A stretch of DNA of 64,000 nt from Bacteroidota bacterium (GCA_018266795.1 JAFDZV010000007.1:1-64000), one strand, 5' to 3'; shown: positions 1 to 9,337, numbered from the stretch's first letter. Numbers and translations: made by a program. The notes: a model not told the origin generated them from the letters alone.

Positions 1-27
1 TCCGCAAGGGGCACCTGTCTGTAGCGA

Positions 28-46
28 GTCCCGATGAAATCGGGAC
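28..46 (-). terminator. Hairpin downstream of the giant outer-membrane gene
   Basis: A perfect 8-bp stem (GTCCCGAT / ATCGGGAC) with a 3-nt loop sits 25 bases past the stop of the minus-strand gene ending at 72. No T-run follows on the minus strand, so it may be part of a dispersed intergenic palindrome rather than a true intrinsic terminator. Confidence 0.4.
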
Positions 47-71
47 CAGCGTACCAACAGCCACCGCCGTT

Positions 72-3000
72 CTAGAAGAATGCGCGCACCTCAGCCTGTC
101 CGATATGGATCGCCCGCATCGACGGCGGCTGAGCGCGCCCGGTGTAATTGAGCGAGGCTTGAAGGTTGGCGCCGAAGCGATAGTCCAATCCGAGGCGCGC
201 CGTCCACGTTGTACCGATCGCATATCCGTTGGTGAGCTGATACGGCAGCAGCAACGCGTCGCCGCCGATGTTGGTACCGCTCACGTTCGTCCGCTCCAGT
301 TCCGCGCTCAGCCTCCCCTGCGTGGCAAGCGCATAACCGACTCTGATTGCGTTCGTGTTCAGCAGCGTCGTGCGCGGCACGATCGGCAATACGTCGCGCG
401 AGGTCATCAGCTTCAGGGTCCACCCGACCTCGAGCGGCTGCGTGGGGCGATAACTGAGATCGTTGGAGACCGTGAACCCCGTCAGATCGAACCGGCGCGT
501 GGAAGTCGTGTCCGTGCTGTGCAGCAGTCCGCGATTGCCGGCGACATCGAGCTGCACACCGATATCGAACGTGGGCTGCCAGCGGACGCGGAGCGATCGC
601 TCAACGTTCTCGGTTCGCTCGATCGTGGAGACAAGACGCTGCAACCCGTAACTGGACTGCACGCGGAACCGGAAGGAGTACTCCGGATTCGTCTCGAAGA
701 GGTTTACATCCTGCTGCACCAGCGCGGTGCCGTTGATCGTCGTGGAATCGTTCAGGAAGTGGCTGAAGCGGAGGAGATAGATATCGCTCTCGCGCCGATC
801 CTGGCTCTGTTCCTCGAGGCGGAGCGTTGTCTCCGTGGTCACCGGGACAAGCAGGCGTCCAAGCCAGTTGGCTGGCTGGATCACGTTGCGCGGCACGAGC
901 CGCAGCCGTGTTGAGGTGCGCAGATTGATCACCGGGTACAACTGTTCGGTGGGGAGATCGATCCGGACGTACTCGCCGTCGTTCAAAAGCGCCGGGCGGA
1001 ACTCATCCTCGCTCTGCAGCCCGTCGCCGTTCAGGTCCGTCCAGGTGAAGTCACCGCGCCCCAACGGCACGCGCACGAACACGCGCTGCAGCCTGGCGGC
1101 CTGCTCCGTCTGCACCTCGTAGAGCGCATCGAGATCCAGACCGCGGTTGAAGCCGTTCCATCGCGTCTGCGAACGGGCCAGCACGGTGGTGTTGTTCAGA
1201 CGGCCGGCGGGATCGGCTCCGAGAACGCTGTCGTACGTTCGGCGCCGATAGGTAAACTGCACGGTTGAGGAGAGATCACGCACGCCGCGAAGCTCACCGC
1301 TCATCGAGTAGGTCTGTGTGGCTCCGTCGTGCACGAAGAGTGCGTTCGCCGAGGCGGTGTCGAAGCGGGCGGAATCCTCCGTACGATATCGCGCGCTCAT
1401 TGTGCCCACCATGAACGGCAGCGTGATGCGCAGCTCCGGCCCGGCCTCCACGAATCGGTACGAGAGCGGCAGCAACTCGCCGGTGGCGATCGCACGATCC
1501 TCCCGGCGTTCGGACTCGAAGCGGAACGCCGGCGTGACGATGCCGAGCGAGTAATCCGCACCGCCTCGCTGCCGCAGCCAGTTCGTCTTCCTGATGCCGG
1601 CCGTATCGGAGGTGATCAGCTCGAAGGTGTAGTCCGCACCGGGAATCAGCGTGTCACCGATGAAGCGTCCCGAGTACTGCTGCCGCATGGAGTGGAAGCT
1701 GCCGCCCTGGCGCAGCAGGCCGTTGTAGGCGCCGAGTTCCAGACGCCGCACCGGCGACCAGAGAAGCGTATCCTCCACGATGAGATTCTCGTTCCGCCCC
1801 GTGCCGGGCCGTTCGCCGGCATTCCAGCGATTCGTGAAGTCCACCTCACCAACACGCTCCAACGGCTCGAACGATGCGCCGAGATACTCCGCGCGCGCGC
1901 CAAGCCGCGCCGAGCCGAGCGCGGTGCGGCCGATCCGAAGCGTGTCGCGACGTGCCGACGCCGAGATGTTGAACGCGCCGCCGCGCAGCGTGGCCGAAGG
2001 ATCGGTGCTGAACTGATTCAGCGATGCATCGCTGTACGCCGCCTCCGCATTGATCGTAACGCCTGCTGCCGGACGCGCGGTCAGCGCAATGGCGCCGATC
2101 TGCCGCCGCTCCGGAAGCGGCAGATAGATCACCGGCAGATAGGTGCCCAGCCCCTTCCCCGCATACTCGTACTGCCCGAAGGCCACGTACCGGTAGTCGC
2201 CGATGCCGGTGGGTGAGATGGAGAACGCGACATTGTAGAAAGCATTGGGATCGTCCGGGGCATACCGGAAGACCGAATCGGGAGCACCGTTGATTGTGGT
2301 GTCCACACGGATGTAGCTGCCGCGTACCGTGTCGCTGCGCCCCACATAGAGCACGCCCGAGCGCACCGCGCGGGTCCGGTCGCCGCCAACGCGCGCCAGC
2401 AGCAAACGATCGGCATCGGTGAGCGTCACGTCGATCGTCTCGTCCGGATTGTCGGACTCGCGCAGATACGTGGCGGAGAGGGTGATGGTGCTGTCGGCGA
2501 AGTAGTTGTTGTTCCTCACCGCGAGGAAGGTGCGGCTGTACTGGCGTTCGGTGTATTCGAAGTCCACCGTGATACGGCTCAATGCCGTAATGGGCCGCCG
2601 GGTCTGAAAGAAGATCTCGCCGGTTCCGTAGTCGATCACGTAGTCGTTGTTCTCACCGCGCACCATGATGGCGCCGTCCACGTACACGCGCTCACTGCCT
2701 GCCACCAGCACGATGTTCCGTTCGCCGTTCTCGCCGGTGAGGCGGTACGGCCCCTGGTTGCGATCCTGCCCCTGAATGGCCTGCGTGCGGAACCGGCCGG
2801 GCGCGATCCCCACCACGGCCTCCGTGCTGCCAATCCCTCCGTAGTACACGATCCCCTTCACGCCCTGAAGCTTGCGCGAGTATCCGGTATAGCTTCCTCC
2901 GTTGGTGGCGATGAACTTCCCCAGCACGGCATCCGCGCTCTTCGCGCGAATCTCCATGAAGATGTTGTCCACCTCGCGAAGCGTCTGCGTGTTCCCCTCC

Positions 3001-3593
3001 GGCTGGATCGGTGTCTGTTCGTCCGTGAGCGCGCCAAGCACCTCCACATCGTCCGTGACGAAACCGCTGAACTGCAGGCGCAGCCCGCTCTGCACGGTTA
3101 CATCGCGATTCGTGCCCACGGTGAAGCCGCGCACGATGGATCCGCTGCGCTGCAGGTTGCGGCCGAAGATGCCGGAGCCGGAAAGATCGGGAGGCGGCTG
3201 CGCAATCATGCGGGGGCCGGCCACGGAGTCGTTCACGACAACGAGCTTGCGGCCGTAATACTCGCGCGGGAATACCAGCGGACGGTAGTTGTACTCCGCC
3301 ACGAGATGATGCACGAAGGAGGAGTCGCTCCTCAGACGCGCGCGCAGATCCGGCCCAAGCCGCAGGAGCCCGAATCGCGCATCCAGAGTGAGCTCGCCCG
3401 GCGTTCCGAGAATCGGAAGCGAGTCCAGCATGAGATGGAGCGAGCCGGGAACCACGAATTCGTGCGAGAGCGTGATAACGGAGTCGGCCGGACCAAGCGG
3501 GAATCGTTCGGCCACGCGAATGCCCTGAGCCATGCCGCCGGCAACGCCGAAGAGCATGAGCGAGAGCATTATCGCGAGGCGAGGAGGCATCAT
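72..3593 (-). CDS. Giant exported beta-barrel-like protein (1173 aa), function unknown
   Basis: The N-terminus (MMPPRLAIMLSLMLFGVAGG..AQG) is a signal peptide. The rest is rich in alternating polar/hydrophobic beta strands and ends in Phe, as outer-membrane barrels do. Around residues 150-350 lies a block seen in large uncharacterised outer-membrane proteins of the Bacteroidota/Chlorobiota and related phyla: RGFTVGTNRD, DEQTPIQPEGNTQTL, RKLQGVKG, then VYVDGAIMVRGENNDY and IDYGTGEIFF. A DLNGDGLQSEDEF segment near residue 860 resembles a calcium-binding loop. Role inferred only: an outer-membrane or surface assembly factor. The family is recognised by pattern, not by a named domain. It is a single gene followed by a hairpin at 28-46. 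The ATG at 3593 is followed by a second ATG, and either could be used. Confidence 0.8.
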   Translation of the reverse strand: MMPPRLAIMLSLMLFGVAGGMAQGIRVAERFPLGPADSVITLSHEFVVPGSLHLMLDSLPILGTPGELTLDARFGLLRLGPDLRARLRSDSSFVHHLVAEYNYRPLVFPREYYGRKLVVVNDSVAGPRMIAQPPPDLSGSGIFGRNLQRSGSIVRGFTVGTNRDVTVQSGLRLQFSGFVTDDVEVLGALTDEQTPIQPEGNTQTLREVDNIFMEIRAKSADAVLGKFIATNGGSYTGYSRKLQGVKGIVYYGGIGSTEAVVGIAPGRFRTQAIQGQDRNQGPYRLTGENGERNIVLVAGSERVYVDGAIMVRGENNDYVIDYGTGEIFFQTRRPITALSRITVDFEYTERQYSRTFLAVRNNNYFADSTITLSATYLRESDNPDETIDVTLTDADRLLLARVGGDRTRAVRSGVLYVGRSDTVRGSYIRVDTTINGAPDSVFRYAPDDPNAFYNVAFSISPTGIGDYRYVAFGQYEYAGKGLGTYLPVIYLPLPERRQIGAIALTARPAAGVTINAEAAYSDASLNQFSTDPSATLRGGAFNISASARRDTLRIGRTALGSARLGARAEYLGASFEPLERVGEVDFTNRWNAGERPGTGRNENLIVEDTLLWSPVRRLELGAYNGLLRQGGSFHSMRQQYSGRFIGDTLIPGADYTFELITSDTAGIRKTNWLRQRGGADYSLGIVTPAFRFESERREDRAIATGELLPLSYRFVEAGPELRITLPFMVGTMSARYRTEDSARFDTASANALFVHDGATQTYSMSGELRGVRDLSSTVQFTYRRRTYDSVLGADPAGRLNNTTVLARSQTRWNGFNRGLDLDALYEVQTEQAARLQRVFVRVPLGRGDFTWTDLNGDGLQSEDEFRPALLNDGEYVRIDLPTEQLYPVINLRTSTRLRLVPRNVIQPANWLGRLLVPVTTETTLRLEEQSQDRRESDIYLLRFSHFLNDSTTINGTALVQQDVNLFETNPEYSFRFRVQSSYGLQRLVSTIERTENVERSLRVRWQPTFDIGVQLDVAGNRGLLHSTDTTSTRRFDLTGFTVSNDLSYRPTQPLEVGWTLKLMTSRDVLPIVPRTTLLNTNAIRVGYALATQGRLSAELERTNVSGTNIGGDALLLPYQLTNGYAIGTTWTARLGLDYRFGANLQASLNYTGRAQPPSMRAIHIGQAEVRAFF

Positions 3594-3708
3594 GGATTGG
3601 AAAGATCGGCGAGCGGAACGGTATGGTAAAAGGGGAAACGATATATTGACCCGGCTACGGCCCCGCCGTCCGGCCCCGTCTGCGCTGACACACTATTGAA
3701 TCACTTCG

Positions 3709-4008
3709 ATGACCGATACTCCAGATACACCGGCAACCGCGCCGGCTCCCGAAACTCCGTCGGCTCCGGAAACCCCGGCACCTGCCGAAGCCAGAATCAC
3801 GGTCTCCAAGAACGGTCCATACCGGATCGAGGGGAACTTCACGATCGTCGACCCCGAGGGGAACGCCTACGGACTCGGTGGGCGCACGGTAATATCGCTC
3901 TGCCGCTGCGGCCTTTCCGCCAACAAGCCGTTCTGCGACGGCACGCACAGGCACCATGGCTTCATGGACGATCCCGCCGCGCGCGATCTGCCGCCGAAGG
4001 CGTCGTAA
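3709..4008 (+). CDS. CDGSH iron-sulfur domain protein
   Basis: This 99-aa protein has a Pro/Ala/Thr-rich N-terminal stretch (residues 1-27) followed by one complete CDGSH domain. The cluster-binding motif C-x-C-x2-S-x3-P-x-C-D-G-T-H is present as CRCGLSANKPFCDGTH near residues 66-81, giving the 3Cys-1His ligand set for a [2Fe-2S] cluster. Bacterial single-domain CDGSH proteins are small redox or electron-transfer proteins of uncertain partner. It is monocistronic: divergent from the giant membrane protein gene and convergent with the methyltransferase. The low-complexity Pro-Ala-Glu leader is unusual and probably a flexible linker. Confidence 0.9.
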   Translation: MTDTPDTPATAPAPETPSAPETPAPAEARITVSKNGPYRIEGNFTIVDPEGNAYGLGGRTVISLCRCGLSANKPFCDGTHRHHGFMDDPAARDLPPKAS

Positions 4009-4024
4009 CGAGATATGAAACATG

Positions 4025-4061
4025 AACTATGAGATATGAAGGGCATTCATATCTCATAGTT
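4025..4061. repeat. Perfect 16-bp inverted repeat between convergent genes
   Basis: AACTATGAGATATGAA (4025-4040) and its exact complement TTCATATCTCATAGTT (4046-4061) flank a 5-base loop. A related ATGAAACATGAA string precedes it and a further ATATCTCAT lies at 4150-4158, so this is a nest of related short repeats. A similar AATATGAAACGTGAGATATG string occurs after the ABC ATPase near 10589. It could act as a bidirectional terminator for the convergent CDGSH and methyltransferase genes, although the stem is AT-rich. Confidence 0.7.
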
Positions 4062-4080
4062 CCTATCTCATCGCCGTTCA

Positions 4081-4127
4081 CGCCTCATGCGGATCCCAGT
4101 CAGCCGCCGCCTCGCGCGTACGAATCC
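4081..4127. repeat. Degenerate copy of the methyltransferase 3' end
   Basis: This stretch lines up without gaps with 4205-4251 inside the methyltransferase gene and matches at roughly three positions in four. The shared core includes CATGCG, GTCAGCCG and CGCGCGT. The preceding bases (CTATCTCAT at 4063-4071 against ATATCTCAT at 4150-4158) also match. It looks like an old tandem duplication of the gene's 3' end that has since decayed. Confidence 0.55.
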
Positions 4128-4164
4128 GCGATATGAACGTGAGCCACTCATATCTCATGGCTGC

Positions 4165-5040
4165 TTACGCCCGCAGCACCACCCGCCCCATCGTTGCAAC
4201 CTCGCGCCCCATGCGTATTTCCGTCAGCCGGCGCTTCGCGCGTGCGAACAGGCTGCGGTGCGGAGCATCGATCTCGAGTTTGAGGGCAAGGGCGTCCGCC
4301 ATCAGCCGCAAACCGGCAAAGGTGAGGAATGCGGAGCGGCCCCTGATGCGGCGCTCGGCGAGCATCTTCATGCCGCTGGCATAGTCGCTGTAGATCGGCG
4401 AGTCCAGAATAATCGCAAGGCCCCCCGGACGGAGCACGCGCAAGGCCTCCGCCAGCACGCCGCGCATATCCGCGGCATAGTGAAAGGCGCCGTTGTAGAT
4501 CACCACGTCCACGCAGGCATCCACGAACGGCAGGCTGGCGTAGTCCGCAAGCACGCGATCGAAGGAGATCGGAAGATGCTCCAGATAGTGCCGCCCGGCG
4601 CCGAGCCCGTCGCGCCCGTCGGCGAATACGTCCAGAGCAACCACCTCGTGCCCCGCCTCGGCCAGATGCCTGCTCAGCCAGCAGTTGCCTGCTCCCGCAT
4701 CCACGATCGCGAGAGTTCGTCCGGCGGAATGCCGCGCCAGCACCGCCATCAGCCAGCGCATGCTCTCGCCCCGCATACACCACTCCTGGTGCTTCGGATC
4801 GGCAACCGGCGTGTCCGGCAGAGCAAGGTAGTGCTCCGGCGCATCGGAGCCGCGCCCCTCGGCGCTGCGGATTGCACCGTACTCTTCGACGAACGATGCA
4901 GTACACTCCGCCTGGCGAGCCGAGAGGAAACTGCGAACGCCGTTGCACTGCGTACTGAGGAAGCCATCGCACGCGCAGAGGAGGTCATTCCCCTGCTCCA
5001 CCAACGGCCCGCGACAGTTGGGACAGGCGTATCGGATCAT
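4165..5040 (-). CDS. Class I SAM-dependent methyltransferase with N-terminal zinc ribbon
   Basis: Starting at ATG 5040 gives 291 aa. An N-terminal Trm112-like zinc ribbon (CPNC at residues 6-9, then CAC near 25-27) precedes a Rossmann methyltransferase domain. Motif I is VDAGAGNCWLSRHL near residue 105, the acidic residue ending strand beta2 is in VVALDVF, and the post-motif region is VIYNGAFHYAADM then RVLRPGGL. The order resembles UbiE/COQ5-type methyltransferases; the substrate is unknown. It is the last gene of a minus-strand operon, 41 bp after the glycosyltransferase stop, which suggests modification of the same glycan or lipid product. The longer open frame upstream overlaps the glycosyltransferase and is not used. 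Confidence 0.85.
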   Translation of the reverse strand: MIRYACPNCRGPLVEQGNDLLCACDGFLSTQCNGVRSFLSARQAECTASFVEEYGAIRSAEGRGSDAPEHYLALPDTPVADPKHQEWCMRGESMRWLMAVLARHSAGRTLAIVDAGAGNCWLSRHLAEAGHEVVALDVFADGRDGLGAGRHYLEHLPISFDRVLADYASLPFVDACVDVVIYNGAFHYAADMRGVLAEALRVLRPGGLAIILDSPIYSDYASGMKMLAERRIRGRSAFLTFAGLRLMADALALKLEIDAPHRSLFARAKRRLTEIRMGREVATMGRVVLRA

Positions 5041-5081
5041 GCGCTCATGAATCGATGGGATACCGGCTGTTGGAGACGCAC

Positions 5082-6200
5082 TCACCGCGCCACCTGGTTG
5101 TAGAGACGATCGAACGAATCGAACATTCCCGCAAGCGAATAGCCGCGCGCGACGGCCTCCGGGCCGCCTTCGGCGCAGGCACGTGCATGCGTGCCGTCGG
5201 CAAGCGAGCGCAGGATCGCGGCAGCCATCGCGTCCGCGTTGCCCGGATCGAAGCGGTGGACAAGGTCTGAAGGCAACTCCGCCGCCACGCCGACATCGGA
5301 TGCAATCACCGGCAGCCCGGTTGCAAGCGCCTCCAGGATCGCCATCCCCTGCGACTCGTACAGCGACGCATGGAGCAGCCGGTCCGCATCGCGATAGAGC
5401 GCCGGCATGCGATCGTGCGGCACCTCTCCGAGGAAGCGGACGCAACCGGCCAGCCCCAGAGCGCGAACAGATGCCTCGATCCGTTCGCGCTCGAACCCTT
5501 CGCCGGTCATCTCCAGCGTTGCATCTGCGCGCACGCGCCGAACTTCGGCGAACGCATGGAGGACGGTGTTGTGATCCTTCAACGGAATCATGGAGGAAAC
5601 CACCAGCAGCCGTGCGCCGCCGCGAATCGGCATCGGGACGAACATCTCCGTGTCCACGCCCAGCGGCAGGCGATGCACTCTGGGTTGGAACTCGGCAGGC
5701 ACGCGCCCCGCAACCCAGGCGGAGCCTGCCGTGATTGCCGCCGCGCACCGGAACGATGTTCGCACGAAGGTTCGCTGCACCACGGAAAGCTGTGCGCCAT
5801 AGTTCTCGCGGGGATAGCACGCCAGCTCCCCTCCGCCGATCGTCACAACCAGCGGCACGCCGATGCGCCTCGCCGCGCGCGCGCCGAGGAAACCGGTTTC
5901 AGTAGCCCAGAAGGAGTGTACAAGACTGAACGGCGCGGCGGCGTGATCGCGCCGAACGCGCTCCAGAAGCTCGCGCCACAGAAGAAGACGGCGCACTCCG
6001 TGCTCCTTGCGATCACTGAGGCAATGCACTGTTGCGCCGAAGAGTGTGTACGTGGAACGTCTGAAGGGATAGTGCGGGGTGTAGACAACGAGATCGTGAC
6101 GGCCGGCGAGGCCCGCCATGATATTCCGCACAACCGGTATGCACCAGTCGCTCTCGTTGGCGGAGCAGCCGGGAACGATCATGCATATTCGGCGGCGCAT
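5082..6200 (-). CDS. Glycosyltransferase family 4 (GT-B)
   Basis: A 372-aa two-Rossmann-domain GT-B enzyme. The N-terminal acceptor half starts at MIVPGCSANESDWC; an IGGGELACYPRENYG segment precedes the hinge. The C-terminal donor half has the E-x7-E motif in YESQGMAILEALATG followed by PVIASDVG, the nucleotide-sugar binding signature of retaining GT4 enzymes. It would transfer a sugar from an activated donor at the cytoplasmic face. It sits 43 bp after the radical SAM gene and 41 bp before the methyltransferase gene on the same strand. Alternative start: the Met at residue 7. Confidence 0.9.
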   Translation of the reverse strand: MRRRICMIVPGCSANESDWCIPVVRNIMAGLAGRHDLVVYTPHYPFRRSTYTLFGATVHCLSDRKEHGVRRLLLWRELLERVRRDHAAAPFSLVHSFWATETGFLGARAARRIGVPLVVTIGGGELACYPRENYGAQLSVVQRTFVRTSFRCAAAITAGSAWVAGRVPAEFQPRVHRLPLGVDTEMFVPMPIRGGARLLVVSSMIPLKDHNTVLHAFAEVRRVRADATLEMTGEGFERERIEASVRALGLAGCVRFLGEVPHDRMPALYRDADRLLHASLYESQGMAILEALATGLPVIASDVGVAAELPSDLVHRFDPGNADAMAAAILRSLADGTHARACAEGGPEAVARGYSLAGMFDSFDRLYNQVAR

Positions 6201-6243
6201 GTGGAAGGATCAGATCTGTGGAAGGGCCGGAGCGGGTCTCGGC

Positions 6244-7758
6244 TCAGGTTTCCCCGGCGGGCTGCACAACCGGCAGCATGATGCGCACCGGGGCAACGGG
6301 ACGGCGCAGCCGGCGTACCATGAACGAATGAAACGCCGCGCGCACCGTGTGGTACGGCAGCAGCAGTACGCGGCGCGACGCGTTGGGCGGAACGGGAAGG
6401 TTCGTGAAGAAGGAGCGCATGGCACGAAGGCCCTGCTGACGCCGGTGTTCCTGATGCACATAGCGCGCAAGTGCGCGGTAGAACTCCGTGCTGTAGGTTC
6501 CGTGGAACATCATGGCCAGGTCGGCGCTCTCGCTCCAGTTCCGCTTCTCCCCCATCTCACCGATCACGCGCTCGTAGAACTTGGTTCCCGGAAGCGGATA
6601 CGAAACGGAAATGCCGATCTCCTCCGGCAGCGCGCGCCGAACCATTTCCAGGGTTGCATCGATCTCGCGATCCCCCTCACCCGGATACCCGAACTGAAGG
6701 AAGAACCCCACGCGGATGGCGTACGCACGAAGCTTCGCGGTTGCACGATGGATCTGGCCAACCGTTGTTCCCTTCTCCATCGCATCCAGCACCTTCTGCG
6801 CGCCGGACTCGGCGCCGATCCAGACCGTTGCACAGCCGGCGCGCGACAGAGCCGCAGCGGTATCGCCGCGCAGAATCAGATCGGCGCGGGAGAGGCACTT
6901 GAACGGGATCACGGCATCCAGCTCGGCAACATGGCGGCTGAACTCCTCCACCCACCCGGGCTTCAGACCGAAGATGTCGTCGCAGATCCAGATGTGGTCC
7001 GGGTTGTACTGCTCCTTCAACGACTTGAATTCCTCGGCGACGCATCGCGGGGAGCGGGAGTTGTACACCCGGCCGTAGATGGGCTTGGCGCACCAGTTGC
7101 AGCGATAGGGGCAGCCGCGCGTGGTTGCAACGTTGATGGAGAAGTAGCCGTGACGGCGGCGCCATTCGGAGCGATACGCGGCAACGTCCACCAGATCACG
7201 GGCCGGCATCGGAAGCGAATCCAGCTCGCGCAGAACGGCGCGGCGCGGTCCTCTGCGGACAGATCCATCGGCATCGCGCACCGCAACGCCGGGTATCTCC
7301 CCGGCATGCGCAGCGCCGTTGCCGTGCAGATGTTCCAACAGTTCGCGCAGCGTCTGCTCCGCCTCGCCGAACATGATGTAGTCCGCCCCGTGCTCGAAAT
7401 ACTTCTCCTGGTGGTCGGTCGCATCGGAGCTGTGCACGATCACCGTGCAGCCGTGCTTCTTCCCGAGGCGGGCCATGCGGAACGCCGCTTCACGCATGCG
7501 CGTGAGGCACATCTTCGTGAGGTAATTGAAGTCGTCGTCGTAGATAACGAGGAAACGCGGCGTGTGGCGCACGAGATGTTCGGCGATCTGTTCGGGCGAT
7601 TCCATGAGCATGGAATCGAAGAGGGCAACGGAATAGCCTGCCTCCCGGGCAACCGCCGCTGCATAGAGCGTCCCGAGAGGCTGATACGGCATCATCGCCC
7701 GATACTCTTTCGGATCGAAGCGAAGAAAGTAGCTGTGCGTAAAGAGAATGTCACTCAT
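6244..7758 (-). CDS. B12-binding-type radical SAM protein
   Basis: The chosen start at 7758 gives 504 aa and overlaps the upstream nucleotidyltransferase stop (ATGAGTGA), so the two are translationally coupled. The N-terminal ~150 residues have the layout of a cobalamin-binding (B12) domain (QPLGTLYAAAVAREAG, VIYDDDF, VIVHSSDAT, MFGEAE), without an obvious D-x-H-x-x-G cobalamin motif. The radical SAM core follows with CPYRCNWC (C-x3-C-x2-C) after TTRG, which binds the catalytic [4Fe-4S] cluster. FLQFGYPGEG and SYPLPGTKFYERV are typical of the P-methylase/BchE-like superfamily. The substrate is unknown; the neighbours suggest glycan, lipid or secondary metabolite synthesis. Confidence 0.9.
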   Translation of the reverse strand: MSDILFTHSYFLRFDPKEYRAMMPYQPLGTLYAAAVAREAGYSVALFDSMLMESPEQIAEHLVRHTPRFLVIYDDDFNYLTKMCLTRMREAAFRMARLGKKHGCTVIVHSSDATDHQEKYFEHGADYIMFGEAEQTLRELLEHLHGNGAAHAGEIPGVAVRDADGSVRRGPRRAVLRELDSLPMPARDLVDVAAYRSEWRRRHGYFSINVATTRGCPYRCNWCAKPIYGRVYNSRSPRCVAEEFKSLKEQYNPDHIWICDDIFGLKPGWVEEFSRHVAELDAVIPFKCLSRADLILRGDTAAALSRAGCATVWIGAESGAQKVLDAMEKGTTVGQIHRATAKLRAYAIRVGFFLQFGYPGEGDREIDATLEMVRRALPEEIGISVSYPLPGTKFYERVIGEMGEKRNWSESADLAMMFHGTYSTEFYRALARYVHQEHRRQQGLRAMRSFFTNLPVPPNASRRVLLLPYHTVRAAFHSFMVRRLRRPVAPVRIMLPVVQPAGET

Positions 7759-8677
7759 CGGAGATCCCGTACTGCGCAAGTCGAGCACGGTACATCGTGA
7801 GCACCTTCGGTGCCTGATCGTTCGGATGCGCCCGCGATTCATCGCGGCGTGTCCGAAGGGCTCCATCGTATGCCCGTGGATCGATTCCCGGGAACTTACG
7901 ACGCCAGAAGTTGCGTGTCATCATCATCAGCCGGATGTCCAGCTTCGTTGCAAGACGACGCGGAAGAAGATGCTCCAGAAACCCGCGGAGGCGCTCCCCT
8001 CCCTCCACCGTTCTACGAATCTCCACACGTTCCAAGGAGAAGTTGGGATAGAACTCCGTGATCCAGGAGTTCTCCCGCATGAAGCGATTGAAGAGCCCGC
8101 GGTTGTAGAGCGGCTTCAACGACGCGACCTCGCATACAACATACGCGTTCCGCTCGCGAACCCGAAGGTTGTCAGAACTGACGTAGTAGTTCGTGCAGAA
8201 GTATTTGCGGCTGTTGAGAAGGAAGATACGCCGTATGGCAACGAGGATGGTGCGTGCTATCCAGAGACGCCCCGGTGCGGTCACGATGAAGTAGTCGATA
8301 TCGCTATGCTGGTCGGCGATATAGCGGCACAACTGGCCGCTCACGAATACCCCCTGAACGAACGGAACGAAGCGCATCACGGCGGCCACCCTGAGCGCGG
8401 CCCGCCACATCCGGCGCCCCTCCTGCTCCATGGCGATCCTTCGATCCACAATCTCCCCGGTCTGATGCGGGAGATAGTAGTAGCCACGGTCCTTGATCAG
8501 CTTGCCGTCGGCAACAAGCTCCGCCACCGTCCCCCTCAGTTCGTAGACCGAGACACCATGCACAGGGAGAAAGAGATGAATCTCCTCCTCCCGCAATGGA
8601 TAATTGAACACGTCGTAATAGCCCAGTACCCGGACTATCGGCGCGAAGAGCGTACAGATATCTGTAGTTGCGAACAT
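7751..8677 (-). CDS. Nucleotidyltransferase-fold protein with N-terminal winged helix
   Basis: This 308-aa protein begins with a helix-rich segment resembling a winged helix (YYDVFNYPLREEEIHLFL, ELVADGKLIKDRGYYYL). It continues into a nucleotidyltransferase-like core: VSGQLCRYIADQHSDIDYF, where the D-x-D of SDIDYF would bind metal. Related proteins occur beside B12-radical SAM genes in polysaccharide-like clusters of Bacteroidota relatives; that association is from general knowledge, not a search. The stop overlaps the radical SAM start. It is the first gene of the four-gene operon ending at 4165. The usual GS motif is replaced by SG-Q, so catalytic competence is uncertain. Confidence 0.7.
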   Translation of the reverse strand: MFATTDICTLFAPIVRVLGYYDVFNYPLREEEIHLFLPVHGVSVYELRGTVAELVADGKLIKDRGYYYLPHQTGEIVDRRIAMEQEGRRMWRAALRVAAVMRFVPFVQGVFVSGQLCRYIADQHSDIDYFIVTAPGRLWIARTILVAIRRIFLLNSRKYFCTNYYVSSDNLRVRERNAYVVCEVASLKPLYNRGLFNRFMRENSWITEFYPNFSLERVEIRRTVEGGERLRGFLEHLLPRRLATKLDIRLMMMTRNFWRRKFPGIDPRAYDGALRTRRDESRAHPNDQAPKVLTMYRARLAQYGISDE

Positions 8678-9175
8678 GAAGAGTGACGTAACATGGCCGG
8701 AAACTGGTAGTCACCAATGGAGTGGGCACAGCGGACTCATTGGGAGTGATAGTCCGTGTTCGCACATAAACCCGGGATCCCGAAAAAAGATACCGGAATC
8801 GCACGGCCGCGGCATTTTCTCCCGGCAGCAGCCCGTCCGATCCGGAGAGCAATCGATTCACCCGCCTCCAAAACGGCATCCGGGTTCATTCCCGGACTGC
8901 AGGTACGATCCCGATCGCTCCTCTGCCCCAATCATCATAACGACATCGACCACACGGCCTTCGTGACCCGGCAGAGGCCGCTCGGCCGGATCGCGACGTG
9001 TTGGTCACACTGAAGAAGCGCAGGGATGGTGCGGTTCGCGATTGTGTGGGGTGTCTCGTGCCTTCACCTCGAAATTCAACGCGGCAAGGTGAACACAAGT
9101 TAGCCAGAACGCCGAACCTGCCAAGGTGTTCGGGTAGTGTTTTCCGTTTGTCTGTCACTACCGGGACGTCATCGT

Positions 9176-9241
9176 GAGAACATCAACCTCGACGGCGTCA
9201 AGGTATCCCTCGGCAATGCCCCACCTATGGTCTTCGCGAGC
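9176..9241 (+). repeat. Mosaic repeat module B, copy 1
   Basis: It begins AGAACATCAACCTCGAC and contains CTCGGCAATGCCCC and GGTCTTCGCGAG. The same order occurs at 23772-23838 and again at 23851-23903. A shorter relative (GTCGCGGTATTCCCCGGCA) lies at 31868-31886. Confidence 0.7.
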
Positions 9242-9256
9242 CCACGCGAAGCGGGT

Positions 9257-9306
9257 CTCGCGAAGACGATCGACGTACATGGTGCTCAATGCCTGTTGTC
9301 ATAAGC
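9257..9306 (+). repeat. Mosaic repeat module C, copy 1
   Basis: It contains CGCGAAGACGATCGACGTAC and ends ATGCCTGTTGTCATAAGC. It matches 24228-24276 with few substitutions. Confidence 0.75.
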
Positions 9307-9337
9307 TGGCGAGCGCAGCAAAGCCTCGTGATCTGTT

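Noticed and set aside
6118-7800. 560-codon plus-strand open frame over the radical SAM gene
   Set aside because: Antisense shadow; the minus strand carries intact radical SAM motifs.
8756-9013. Short plus-strand open frame in the 8.7-9.5 kb gap
   Set aside because: No domain, no ribosome site and no matching composition; treated as non-coding.
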